Origin: a virus | Length of the DNA: 46,577 nucleotides | Virus record (IMG/VR): IMGVR_UViG_3300043773_001254 | Location: 1-46,577 of that record | Direction: 5' to 3' (one strand) | Part shown: piece after piece, positions 25,900-32,687 of the stretch | How the letters are laid out: every line of letters starts with the position of its first letter | Position numbering within the stretch: the stretch's first letter is position 1 | Notes under the pieces: generated by a model | The model's database searches: none | What the model was told of the DNA's origin: nothing | Seen by the model: only the letters and a program-made list of their open reading frames with translations | Position numbers and translations under genes: made by a program

Positions 25900-26005
25900 C
25901 CTGTGCGAGCGGGTGGAGGCGTGCCTCATGAGCCCGCAGGGCGAGGAACTGTTCCGGTACGTCGTGGCTCTGGTCACGGCTGTTTCCAACGCAGAGATCG
26001 ACTGA
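25736..26005 (+). CDS. Small helical hypothetical protein
   Basis: 89 aa, GTG start with AAGGAG 7 nt before. Entirely helical: ADKVRMIVEWAPALSLLSEI, AKERAAGALKLMRFVA and CERVEACLMSPQGEELFRYVVALVTAV. Its stop overlaps the next ATG (TGATG). No family is firmly recognised; genes like this often precede small membrane proteins in such phages. Confidence 0.6.
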   Translation: MATVADKVRMIVEWAPALSLLSEISAADTAKERAAGALKLMRFVATKTETPVDDDLCERVEACLMSPQGEELFRYVVALVTAVSNAEID

Positions 26006-26250
26006 TGCTCCTGGCTGTGGTCGCCGTCGCTGCGTTCGCCGTTGCCGGCGGGGCTCTGGCCCTGCCGTACCTGCCGTCTACGGCCCGGTCGCCTGGAGTT
26101 TCTCCGGCTGACCGGGCCGGGTGGGTCAACCGGCTGTTCGGCCTCGCCGGGCAGGCCGACGAGGCGGGCGACGTGGCGGTGGCATCGGCGGCTCGGGCAC
26201 TGATCGCAGCCCTTGTGGCGGAGAAGGAACTCCCGAAGAAGGGTCGGTAG
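26005..26250 (+). CDS. Small membrane protein
   Basis: 81 aa with one hydrophobic segment at the start (residues 1-20, LLAVVAVAAFAVAGGALALP), then a helical domain with RAGWVNRLFGLAGQADEAGDVAVASAARALIAALV. It is likely anchored in the cytoplasmic membrane. I have seen similar short proteins in GC-rich phages next to lysis genes. It overlaps the upstream gene by TGATG. Function unknown; lysis or envelope association is suggested by context only. Confidence 0.6.
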   Translation: MLLAVVAVAAFAVAGGALALPYLPSTARSPGVSPADRAGWVNRLFGLAGQADEAGDVAVASAARALIAALVAEKELPKKGR

Positions 26251-26253
26251 AGC

Positions 26254-26661
26254 GTGGCGAGGACGGTGGCAATCTGGGCGGGGCTCCTGGTCGGGCTTGC
26301 GGCCATGACGGCTACCGTCCTGCCCGCAGTCAAGCCGTCTGTGCCGGCCCCGTCGTCCGTCCTGGAGGGCGTGAGTGCCGGCGATGCGGCGATCCTCCGG
26401 GACTTCCATGCGGCGATGGCCGACATCGTGGTGCGGGACGGGAACGCCAAGCAGCCGGTGGCAAAGACCGTCCTCGACCTGCGGAATCGCTACCGGAACG
26501 CCCTGTCGATGGCGTTTGAGAACACTGGGATCGCCGGCAAGTACGCCGGTCTGGGCCAGCGGCTCGATGACTACCTGCTCGCCGCCGTTGGCGACAAGGA
26601 CGTGCCGTTGACGCCGGAACTCCGGCAGTCAGCAGCCAAAGCGTTCGCGGCGATCAAGTAG
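26254..26661 (+). CDS. Small membrane-anchored or exported protein
   Basis: 135 aa from GTG 26254. An N-terminal hydrophobic stretch (VAIWAGLLVGLAAMTATVLP) fits a membrane anchor or signal peptide, followed by a polar helical domain (GDAAILRDFHAAMADIVVRDG, NRYRNALSMAFENTGIAG). No catalytic motif is seen. With the previous gene it forms a pair of small envelope proteins just before the papain-like peptidase, so an accessory role in lysis is possible. Confidence 0.55.
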   Translation: MARTVAIWAGLLVGLAAMTATVLPAVKPSVPAPSSVLEGVSAGDAAILRDFHAAMADIVVRDGNAKQPVAKTVLDLRNRYRNALSMAFENTGIAGKYAGLGQRLDDYLLAAVGDKDVPLTPELRQSAAKAFAAIK

Positions 26662-26668
26662 GTGGGGC

Positions 26669-27610
26669 ATGTCGGACTTCTTCGCCTCACCGCAGGACAT
26701 AGTTCGGGCCTACAACAACGGCCTGCTCGGGTCGTACTGCGACCCGGACGCGACAGAGCGGCTGCTCAAGTCCTTGCCCATGCCGCTGTTTGGCGACACG
26801 CTGGCCGGCAGTGGGGCAGGCAAGGTGTCGCTGCCCTTCAAGGCCGTCGTGGCGCTTGAGACAGCCACCGGGCGGAAGCCATACGACGAAACGCAAACGA
26901 CGGGCGACTGCGTGTCGCATGCAGTGCGTGGAGCGGCGGACCTGGCAAGGGCCAACGACCCCGACATCGCCACGACTGAGGACTGGGTGGATCGCACGGC
27001 GACGGAGCCTCTCTACGGGGCACGCGGGCATGGCGGGCAGGGTGCCAGTTGTTCGCAGATCGTCGGCTGGGCACACAGGACGGGCGGGCTGATGCTCCGC
27101 CAGAAGTACGACGACTTGGGTCTCGACTTGTCCATCTACGACGCCTCCATCGGCATGAAGTGGGGCGGGCGTGGTGTACCGGCGAACGTGACAAGCGTTG
27201 CGGCCAAGCATCACGTCGGCACGATCAGCCTCGTGACGACGTGGCAGCAGGCCAGAGACGCCATCGCCAACGGATTTGGCGTGGTGTGCTGTTCGGACGT
27301 GGGATTCTCGCGGATGCGACGGGACGAGCAGGGCATGATTCCGCCGTCTGGGACGTGGCATCACGCGATGCAGTGGCACGCAGCGGACGACTCGCGGCCG
27401 GGCGACTGCCGCTTCTGCATCCAGAACTCTTGGGGGTGGAACGCACACTCCGGCCCGAAGGTGCATGACCAGCCGGAGGGTTCGTTCTGGATCAGTCAGT
27501 CCACTGCCCAGCGGATGATCGCGCAGGGGGGAACCTATGCGGTATCGAACGTGGTGGGATTTCCTAAGAGGACGCTCAAGGACTGGGGCGGACGGGAGAT
27601 TCTCGGATGA
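26669..27610 (+). CDS. Papain-like (C1-fold) cysteine peptidase
   Basis: 313 aa, with GGTGGGG before ATG. Catalytic layout: Gln76 then Cys81 in TTGDCVSHAVRG, His231/His232 in TWHHAMQWHAAD and Asn253 in IQNSWGWN, the order Cys-His-Asn of family C1 with the typical NSWG ending. No signal peptide or propeptide is seen. It overlaps the next gene by ATGA and lies in a group of small membrane proteins, so it may be an envelope- or lysis-acting peptidase in place of a conventional endolysin, or it may process virion proteins. No other muralytic enzyme was recognised in the window. Confidence 0.75.
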   Translation: MSDFFASPQDIVRAYNNGLLGSYCDPDATERLLKSLPMPLFGDTLAGSGAGKVSLPFKAVVALETATGRKPYDETQTTGDCVSHAVRGAADLARANDPDIATTEDWVDRTATEPLYGARGHGGQGASCSQIVGWAHRTGGLMLRQKYDDLGLDLSIYDASIGMKWGGRGVPANVTSVAAKHHVGTISLVTTWQQARDAIANGFGVVCCSDVGFSRMRRDEQGMIPPSGTWHHAMQWHAADDSRPGDCRFCIQNSWGWNAHSGPKVHDQPEGSFWISQSTAQRMIAQGGTYAVSNVVGFPKRTLKDWGGREILG

Positions 27611-27843
27611 AGGTTTCCATCGCTACTGTCGCCGTATGGCTCGCGTTTGCCCCCGACGTGCCTACCAATCCGCCCAGTCCGCCGCCGATCAAATGCTGCG
27701 GCAAATGCGGCGGGACCGGAATGGTGCCGACAGGTGACGGGATTACCCGCGTGTGGTGTTCGTGCCCGGCCGCCTGCCCGTGTGCGAAGAACCGACCGAA
27801 GCCGCAGTCCGCATGCAAGGACGGTGCCTGCCATGCCAAGTGA
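27607..27843 (+). CDS. Small exported protein with DnaJ-like zinc motif
   Basis: 78 aa, ATGA overlap with the peptidase. The first 20 residues (MKVSIATVAVWLAFAPDVP) look like a signal peptide; a Pro-rich linker follows, then CCGKCGGTGMVPTGDGITRVWCSC, a CxxCxGxG zinc-binding turn, and further CxC motifs (CPC, CKDGAC). Likely a secreted or periplasmic metal-binding protein. I recall similar proteins next to papain-like peptidases in related phages. Role unknown. Confidence 0.55.
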   Translation: MKVSIATVAVWLAFAPDVPTNPPSPPPIKCCGKCGGTGMVPTGDGITRVWCSCPAACPCAKNRPKPQSACKDGACHAK

Positions 27844-28204
27844 CTCGGCCAGCGAGTTGTGCGAGTACGTCCGCAGCCGCCTGCCCGTCCGGTCCAGGCT
27901 GCTGGGCCGGGAGAAGGTTGACGCCCTCGTGCTGGCGACCATCGCGGAGTGGCCGACCGACTGGCTGCTGCGGTGCGAGCGGGAGTCGCAGGACTACGGG
28001 AAGCCTCTGGAGGACACGGCACAGCGGGTGTCGTTCGCACTTTCGGGATTCGCGAAAGACGAACGATACGGGTTCATCTGGGCTTTCCTGCTGTCTGCTG
28101 TCCTGTCAGCGGTGGTCAAGGAAGTCCTGGAGTGGTGGCTATCCAGATGGGCGAATCGAGCAAAGATGGCGGTCTGGCAGTGCGAGATGAGAGGGAGCCA
28201 GTGA
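27833..28204 (+). CDS. Small protein with C-terminal membrane helix
   Basis: 123 aa from ATG 27833, AAGGACGG upstream, overlapping the previous gene by 11 nt. A charged helical N-terminal domain is followed by one hydrophobic span near residues 84-108 (YGFIWAFLLSAVLSAVVKEVL) and a short basic tail. With the next gene, which also has a single membrane span, it is a candidate for a lysis membrane pair (holin or antiholin); no family was recognised. Confidence 0.55.
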   Translation: MPSDSASELCEYVRSRLPVRSRLLGREKVDALVLATIAEWPTDWLLRCERESQDYGKPLEDTAQRVSFALSGFAKDERYGFIWAFLLSAVLSAVVKEVLEWWLSRWANRAKMAVWQCEMRGSQ

Positions 28205-28449
28205 GCAGCGTCGAGGTGTACGAAACCGCCCTGCGGATGCTGGAGCGGTACGGGTTCGGTCTTGTCCTGGCAAGCCTCGTCCTGTGGTTTGTCCGGGTGG
28301 ACATCGTGCTGCCTATGGTCGAGGCCCACCAAGCGTTCCTCAAGGAGATGAGCCAGACGCAGCGGGACATCGCCCAAGCGGTGCATGAGCAGACCCGCCT
28401 GCTGTACGCACTCCAGCCCAGTGCTTCTTCGGACGGCGCGAGGAACTGA
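28201..28449 (+). CDS. Small membrane protein with coiled-coil tail, possible holin
   Basis: 82 aa from GTG 28201 (GTGA overlap with the previous stop) with GAGGGAG upstream. One membrane span (FGLVLASLVLWFVRVDIVLP, about residues 18-38) and a Gln/Glu-rich helix after it (FLKEMSQTQRDIAQAVHEQT) form the usual layout of small phage membrane or spanin-like proteins. It lies directly before the receptor-binding gene. A holin or accessory lysis role is possible but unproven. Confidence 0.55.
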   Translation: MSSVEVYETALRMLERYGFGLVLASLVLWFVRVDIVLPMVEAHQAFLKEMSQTQRDIAQAVHEQTRLLYALQPSASSDGARN

Positions 28450-28452
28450 CCA

Positions 28453-30066
28453 ATGCCCATGTCGCCTCGCCTGCTTCGGCCAAGAAACAACCTGTTCGAC
28501 CCCCGATCCATTTCGGGCGCTGTGGCGTGGTGGAAGTTCGACGAGGCGGCGACAAACACCAACGTCGCGGCAGTCGATTCCATAGGCGGACTCTCTGTCT
28601 CTGCTTTTGGCGGGCCGATGAGTGCTTCGGGCCGAACCGGCAGAGCCCGCAGATTGACGGTGGGCGTTTCTGGTGGCGTGCCTGCGGCGGGTTTGTCCGC
28701 AAATCTAATCGGCGGCGCGGGGGCGATTGTCGGTGTGGATCAGTCGTTCACTGTCTGCATGTGGGTGAAGCCAGAGTACGCGCTACAGCCAAGTGCGTCC
28801 GCAAGTTTCGCGCTTTCTGGTTTCACGGGAGTTGTCAATTCAAACCCAAGCAATCAGTGGCGGCTCGGTTTGGGAACAGCAGCCACAAACTGGAACGCAC
28901 AACTCAACGCGCGCATCTATTACACGGATGGCTCATTCACATCACTCCTCGTCCCTGGAGCGTGCCTCACTTCCTTGCCGGATGGAGTGTGGGCGCACAC
29001 AGCGGTCGTCGCAAACAAGGAATCTGGAACTGCCACGTTTTATATCAACGGCGTGAGTGCTGCTAGTGCCTCGCTTGCAAGCGGTAAGGTAATCGACGGA
29101 ATCGACGCCACGAAACAAATGACAATTCTATTCCCTGGACTCGTAGACGATTTGGTTGTCTACAACAGGGCTCTGTCGCAGTCGGAAGTATTGAGGTTCG
29201 TGCAAGCCCCGCAGAGGTCTGCCCAAGTGACGGCCATTCATATCGAGGCCGAGCGGTGGGCGGGTCGAGTGATTGCAAACGGTGGAACCGTGTCGCTCGC
29301 CACCGTCCAGGCTGTGTCTGATTTTTGCACGGCAGTGGATAGCAATAACCTCCGGTCGCTGCTGTGGCGGGTGAACCCAATGGCTGGTGGCAATCTTTCG
29401 GCCGCCCTCGTCCCGCTATACCTGTCCACAAGTCTCACTGGGGCGACTCAAGGGACAGTTACAGACGCAAACCCAAGCATCAGCCCATTCGTCGCTGGCG
29501 ACTACTCGGAAGCCAGCGGCCTTCTGGGAGACGGCAGCAGCAAGCGGCTGCTGACCGGGCTGCCACTCAATTTCAACACCAGCCGACACCTTGCCTGTTT
29601 TGTCCACACGCTTCCTACGTCGACGTTTCGCGCCTACATCGCGGCAACGGGATCAGTCAACCAGGACGGCCTCTTGTCGCTTCAGTGCGACAGCCCGACT
29701 ACCGTTTTCCGGATGGAGAACCTTCGCACAACCGCAGACGGCGGCGCGTCTGGTGGCGGAACTTCAGGAACGCACGCGGCCGGTGACTTCATTATGGGAA
29801 CCAGCCAGGGCAACAACGCCGGAGGCGGGTCTGTCCTGTACGCCAACGGTGTGAGTACCGGAAACAGTGGGACCGGCAACGCGCCAGGTTTGGTCAGCAC
29901 GGGATTTGCGCTGTACGCCTACCATCGCTCCGACGGCACATTCTCCGCGTACTCCAACGCCCGCATCGGCGGCTATAGCATCGGTGCCCACATGAATCCA
30001 ACGCAAGCCCTCGTCTACGCAAACGCCTGGAACACCATGCTTCGTGCGCTTGGGAGGAAGGTATGA
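28453..30066 (+). CDS. LamG-domain receptor-binding / tail fibre protein
   Basis: 537 aa, GAGGA 9 nt before ATG. Residues 20-255 show a concanavalin/LamG jelly roll: AVAWWKFDEA at the start, SFTVCMWVKP, WAHTAVVANKESGTATFYINGVSAASA and the LVDDLVVYNRALSQSEVLRF strand that closes the domain. The C-terminal 265 residues form a different beta-rich domain with AVSDFCTAVDSNNLRSLLWRVN, FVAGDYSEASGLLGDGSSK and a terminal YANAWNTMLRALGR. I recall this C-terminal pattern from phage tail proteins. A/T in codon third positions is visibly higher than in neighbours, which suggests exchange with other phages. Likely binds host surface sugar. Confidence 0.7.
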   Translation: MPMSPRLLRPRNNLFDPRSISGAVAWWKFDEAATNTNVAAVDSIGGLSVSAFGGPMSASGRTGRARRLTVGVSGGVPAAGLSANLIGGAGAIVGVDQSFTVCMWVKPEYALQPSASASFALSGFTGVVNSNPSNQWRLGLGTAATNWNAQLNARIYYTDGSFTSLLVPGACLTSLPDGVWAHTAVVANKESGTATFYINGVSAASASLASGKVIDGIDATKQMTILFPGLVDDLVVYNRALSQSEVLRFVQAPQRSAQVTAIHIEAERWAGRVIANGGTVSLATVQAVSDFCTAVDSNNLRSLLWRVNPMAGGNLSAALVPLYLSTSLTGATQGTVTDANPSISPFVAGDYSEASGLLGDGSSKRLLTGLPLNFNTSRHLACFVHTLPTSTFRAYIAATGSVNQDGLLSLQCDSPTTVFRMENLRTTADGGASGGGTSGTHAAGDFIMGTSQGNNAGGGSVLYANGVSTGNSGTGNAPGLVSTGFALYAYHRSDGTFSAYSNARIGGYSIGAHMNPTQALVYANAWNTMLRALGRKV

Positions 30067-30377
30067 CGCTGGCGGATATTCAACTTCCGATCACTGACGC
30101 AGAGGCCAAGCAGTTGGCCCTCGTCTTCTCGCCTCAACTGGCGGCCCGGCTTGCGGAACTCCATGCACAGTACGGAACACCAAACTGCATTCCCATTCCT
30201 GGCGTCATGTCTGACGGCCGAATGGTGCTGCGTGGCGATGTTCTTACCGAAGTTATGCCGGGCGGGTTGCTGCACGGCATGTGGGTTCGCGCCGACCAAG
30301 AAGTCCTCGTGGCCCAAGTCGAGGTCATTCCCTGGTCCGAAGCGGTGGCGATGCTGCCTGCCGAGAACACGGCCTGA
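30063..30377 (+). CDS. Small hypothetical protein downstream of tail fibre
   Basis: 104 aa; ATGA overlap with the fibre gene and a GGGAGGAAGG site before ATG. Contains AKQLALVFSPQLAARLAELHAQYG helices and a beta-rich end (MVLRGDVLTEVMPGGLLHGMW, EVLVAQVEVIPW). Its tight coupling to the fibre gene suggests an assembly chaperone or a small structural partner, but no family is recognised. Confidence 0.55.
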   Translation: MTLADIQLPITDAEAKQLALVFSPQLAARLAELHAQYGTPNCIPIPGVMSDGRMVLRGDVLTEVMPGGLLHGMWVRADQEVLVAQVEVIPWSEAVAMLPAENTA

Positions 30378-30411
30378 CGTTGGCCTATCGACTTGGCTGG
30401 CGTGCGTCAGA

Positions 30412-30425
30412 GTGCATGTATGCAC
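30412..30425. promoter_or_regulatory. Palindrome GTGCATGTATGCAC over the sigma start codon
   Basis: A perfect 6-bp inverted repeat (GTGCAT, then GT, then ATGCAC) at 30412-30425. It contains the ATG at 30420 chosen as the start of the sigma gene. A protein bound here would block transcription or translation initiation, so it is a likely operator. Confidence 0.5.
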
Positions 30426-30944
30426 CTGACACCGGACCAGCAGCGGCTTGCCGAGCAGGCGATTGAGATTGTGCCGAAGGCAATCGTGGCCTTTCGGTGC
30501 CGCTACCCCACGCTCCGCAAGCAGGTGGCGGCCATCGACGCAACCAGCGTGGCGTATCTTGCGATTTGCAAGGCGGCAGTGACGTATGACCCGGCGAAGT
30601 CAAAGGTCACGACGTACTTCTCGATGGCGATACGCAACGCCCTGCTCAAGGAGATCGACCGCAACCGCCGCCATCGGTACGACTCGCCGGATCGGGTGCC
30701 GATGGAACTGGCGGAGGCACTGGCGGTCAGCAAGCAGCACGGGTTCTCGACCCGACTCCAGACGGCCATCGCCCGCCTCCCCGCCAAGTCCCGCAAACTG
30801 ATCCACCTCCGGTTCTTTCGTGGGCTCAGTCTGCGGGAGATTGGCGAGCAGGCGGGGTGCGACCCACGAACTATCCAGCGGAGACTCGCCGTCGCTTTGG
30901 GCTATCTGGAAACGCTTTTGCAAAGCGAGCCGCTTGTGCCTTGA
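30420..30944 (+). CDS. Sigma-70-family RNA polymerase sigma factor
   Basis: 174 aa from ATG 30420; the frame is open to 30393 but only with a TTG. Region 2-like segment near residues 40-85 (SVAYLAICKAAVTYDPAKSKVTTYFSMAIRNALLKEI) and region 4 with helix-turn-helix near 115-160 (LPAKSRKLIHLRFFRGLSLREIGEQAGCDPRTIQRRL). The linker is short, as in group IV or phage sigma factors. No Shine-Dalgarno precedes the ATG. The 3' end overlaps the convergent serine recombinase by 74 nt. It probably redirects host polymerase to phage late promoters. Confidence 0.8.
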   Translation: MHLTPDQQRLAEQAIEIVPKAIVAFRCRYPTLRKQVAAIDATSVAYLAICKAAVTYDPAKSKVTTYFSMAIRNALLKEIDRNRRHRYDSPDRVPMELAEALAVSKQHGFSTRLQTAIARLPAKSRKLIHLRFFRGLSLREIGEQAGCDPRTIQRRLAVALGYLETLLQSEPLVP

Positions 30945-31611
30945 GGGCACGGGTGATGGAGTTGATGTTCCACTTGTAGCCGTTCGGCCGGCGGACGTTG
31001 TAGAAGGCCAGCGTGATCCGCTCCAGGCTGGCCCCTCCCTTCCGCATGGCGGCCATCGCCTCGACCTGCTTCCGCTCCGCCTCGTCGGGCAGGTAGTAGG
31101 AATCCTTGCCGGTCCCGCACTTCCGCCAGCCGACTGGGGCGTGACGGCCATGCGGCTTGCCGGCCTTCCGCTTTTCCCGCAGGCTGTCCCGCGTCCGCTG
31201 CCGGATGAACTCCACCTCCAGTTCTGCGAACGCCGTCAGGATCGTGAACACGCACCGGCCGATGGGACTGCCGGTGTCGAGGCCCAAGTCCAGCGAGTTG
31301 AACGACACGCCCTTGTGCGACAGGAGTTGCATCGTCTGGGCAGCGTCGATGACGGAGCGGAAGGCCCGGTCCAGTTTCGCCCACACGATCTTGTCGCCGG
31401 GCTGGACGAGAGCCCACACCTTGCGGCCCTCGTCCCGCTCAAACATCGGCTTCGTGCCGCTGGTGGCCGAGTCGTAGAGCCAGCCGCCGTAGGTGTAGCC
31501 CTCCGGCACGAGCGCCCGCTTGATGTACTCCTCGCACACGGATCGCTGGGCGTCTTCCGTGATTGTCTGCCGGCCGGTGGAAGCCCGGCCATACGCATAG
31601 ACGACAGGCAT
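30871..31611 (-). CDS. Serine recombinase (resolvase/invertase type)
   Basis: 246 aa from ATG 31611, with TAGGAG 8 nt upstream. Catalytic Ser11 lies in YGRASTGRQT. Further signature: AKLDRAFRSVIDAAQ, GLDTGSPIGRCVFTILTAFAELEVEFIRQRTRDSL and KRKAGKPHGRHAPVGW, then a C-terminal DNA-binding part with GASLERITLAFYNVRRPNGY. It is shorter than large serine integrases and resembles resolvase/invertase size. The gene ends inside the sigma gene. Since the phage also has a tyrosine recombinase, this enzyme may invert or resolve a segment; no target sites were seen. Confidence 0.85.
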   Translation of the reverse strand: MPVVYAYGRASTGRQTITEDAQRSVCEEYIKRALVPEGYTYGGWLYDSATSGTKPMFERDEGRKVWALVQPGDKIVWAKLDRAFRSVIDAAQTMQLLSHKGVSFNSLDLGLDTGSPIGRCVFTILTAFAELEVEFIRQRTRDSLREKRKAGKPHGRHAPVGWRKCGTGKDSYYLPDEAERKQVEAMAAMRKGGASLERITLAFYNVRRPNGYKWNINSITRALKAQAARFAKAFPDSPKRRRVSAG

Positions 31612-31622
31612 TGGTGTGTCTC

Positions 31623-31835
31623 CTAGATCAAGTAGAAGAAGACGAAGAACACGGTGCAGACCCAGCCGAACACGCCCATGTAGATGGGCTCCGTCGGGTC
31701 GAGGCTGGTGCGAACCATGAGGGCCAGGATCGCCAGCCGGAAGGCCCACTCGATAGGCCCGGCGTCGAGGCCGAGCATGACGCGGAACCGTTGGCGGATG
31801 GTGCTGTGACTGTACTTGTAGTCGAGCCAAGACAT
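31623..31835 (-). CDS. Small two-span membrane protein
   Basis: 70 aa from ATG 31835, AGGAG 7 nt upstream within the CACACAGGAG leader shared with two other minus genes. Two hydrophobic spans, EWAFRLAILALMV (about residues 28-41) and YMGVFGWVCTVFFVFFYLI (52-70), predict a membrane protein. It lies between the serine recombinase and an unknown gene. Function unknown. Confidence 0.55.
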   Translation of the reverse strand: MSWLDYKYSHSTIRQRFRVMLGLDAGPIEWAFRLAILALMVRTSLDPTEPIYMGVFGWVCTVFFVFFYLI

Positions 31836-31853
31836 GATCGTTCTCCTGTGTGA

Positions 31854-32687
31854 TTAGCCCGGACCAGGGATGTAGATGTCCCCGAGAACCCACTCCACGA
31901 TCCCGTTGATGGCGTCCTTGCTGCATTTCCAGCGGTACTTGGGCCGCCATTCCGTGCAATTTTTCTCTAGTCCCAAGAACTCCAGGTGCTTGAAGGCGTA
32001 GTCCCCGTCGATGTGGTGGAAACAGCGCGACTCGTCGCCGTGCTGGCGAGGCACGATGGTCAGTTTCCTGCCGTCGCTTCGCTGAGTCGGGGGCGTGTAG
32101 ACCACGATGTCCACGTCGTCCCCTTCTCCACGCACCATGCAGCCCGGCAGGTCGGCCGTCGCCTTTGCGAGGCGGCCGGCAAACAACTTCGCACGGCGAG
32201 ACAGGTGCGGGTGCAGCGTCCCCCAGTTGTGGTCGTACCTCTCGTGCCGTCGAGGTGGGTGGAGCCAGACGCCCGGACGACTGACGCACGGCGTAGCCAC
32301 TCCGTCCCTGACCAGATACCACGACCAGACGTTGCTCGGCAGCAGCCGCTTCTCCTGGTGTGGCGTGAACACGGGGACGTACCGTTTCCATGCGGCGACC
32401 TGCTGCCTCCGCATGTCCCGGTCTACGGAACGTGGCGGCCCAGTCACGGCGTACACGGTCGCCCCGTCCGCCCCCCTGTAGGCACGGGCCAGAGCGATCC
32501 ACCACTTCGATGTGCTGTAGGTAATCTCCAGGCATGGCGGGTCGCCGCTGGGTCGTGCCCCGACGACCACGCCACCGTACAGGACGGTCGAGCGTTTGCC
32601 GGCGTGGAACAAACGCATGAGCGACTCCAACTTTTCGTAGGTGTAGAGGCGTGGTGCCAGTTTCTTCCGTCGCTTCGCCATGCTCAT
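31854..32687 (-). CDS. Hypothetical basic protein in the MoxR-VWA operon
   Basis: 277 aa from ATG 32687 (AGGAGG just upstream, ATGA overlap with the VWA gene); ATG 32681 is possible. Basic N-terminus MAKRRKK, then LESLMRLFHAGKRSTVLYGGVVV, and a middle rich in Arg/Trp and His (KWWIALARAYRG, RPGVWLHPPRRHERYDHNWG). The C-terminal part has alternating beta segments (DVDIVVYTPPTQ, KLTIVPRQHG) and CTEWRPKYRWKCSKD. No family recognised. Tight coupling to the VWA gene suggests a related role. Confidence 0.5.
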   Translation of the reverse strand: MSMAKRRKKLAPRLYTYEKLESLMRLFHAGKRSTVLYGGVVVGARPSGDPPCLEITYSTSKWWIALARAYRGADGATVYAVTGPPRSVDRDMRRQQVAAWKRYVPVFTPHQEKRLLPSNVWSWYLVRDGVATPCVSRPGVWLHPPRRHERYDHNWGTLHPHLSRRAKLFAGRLAKATADLPGCMVRGEGDDVDIVVYTPPTQRSDGRKLTIVPRQHGDESRCFHHIDGDYAFKHLEFLGLEKNCTEWRPKYRWKCSKDAINGIVEWVLGDIYIPGPG

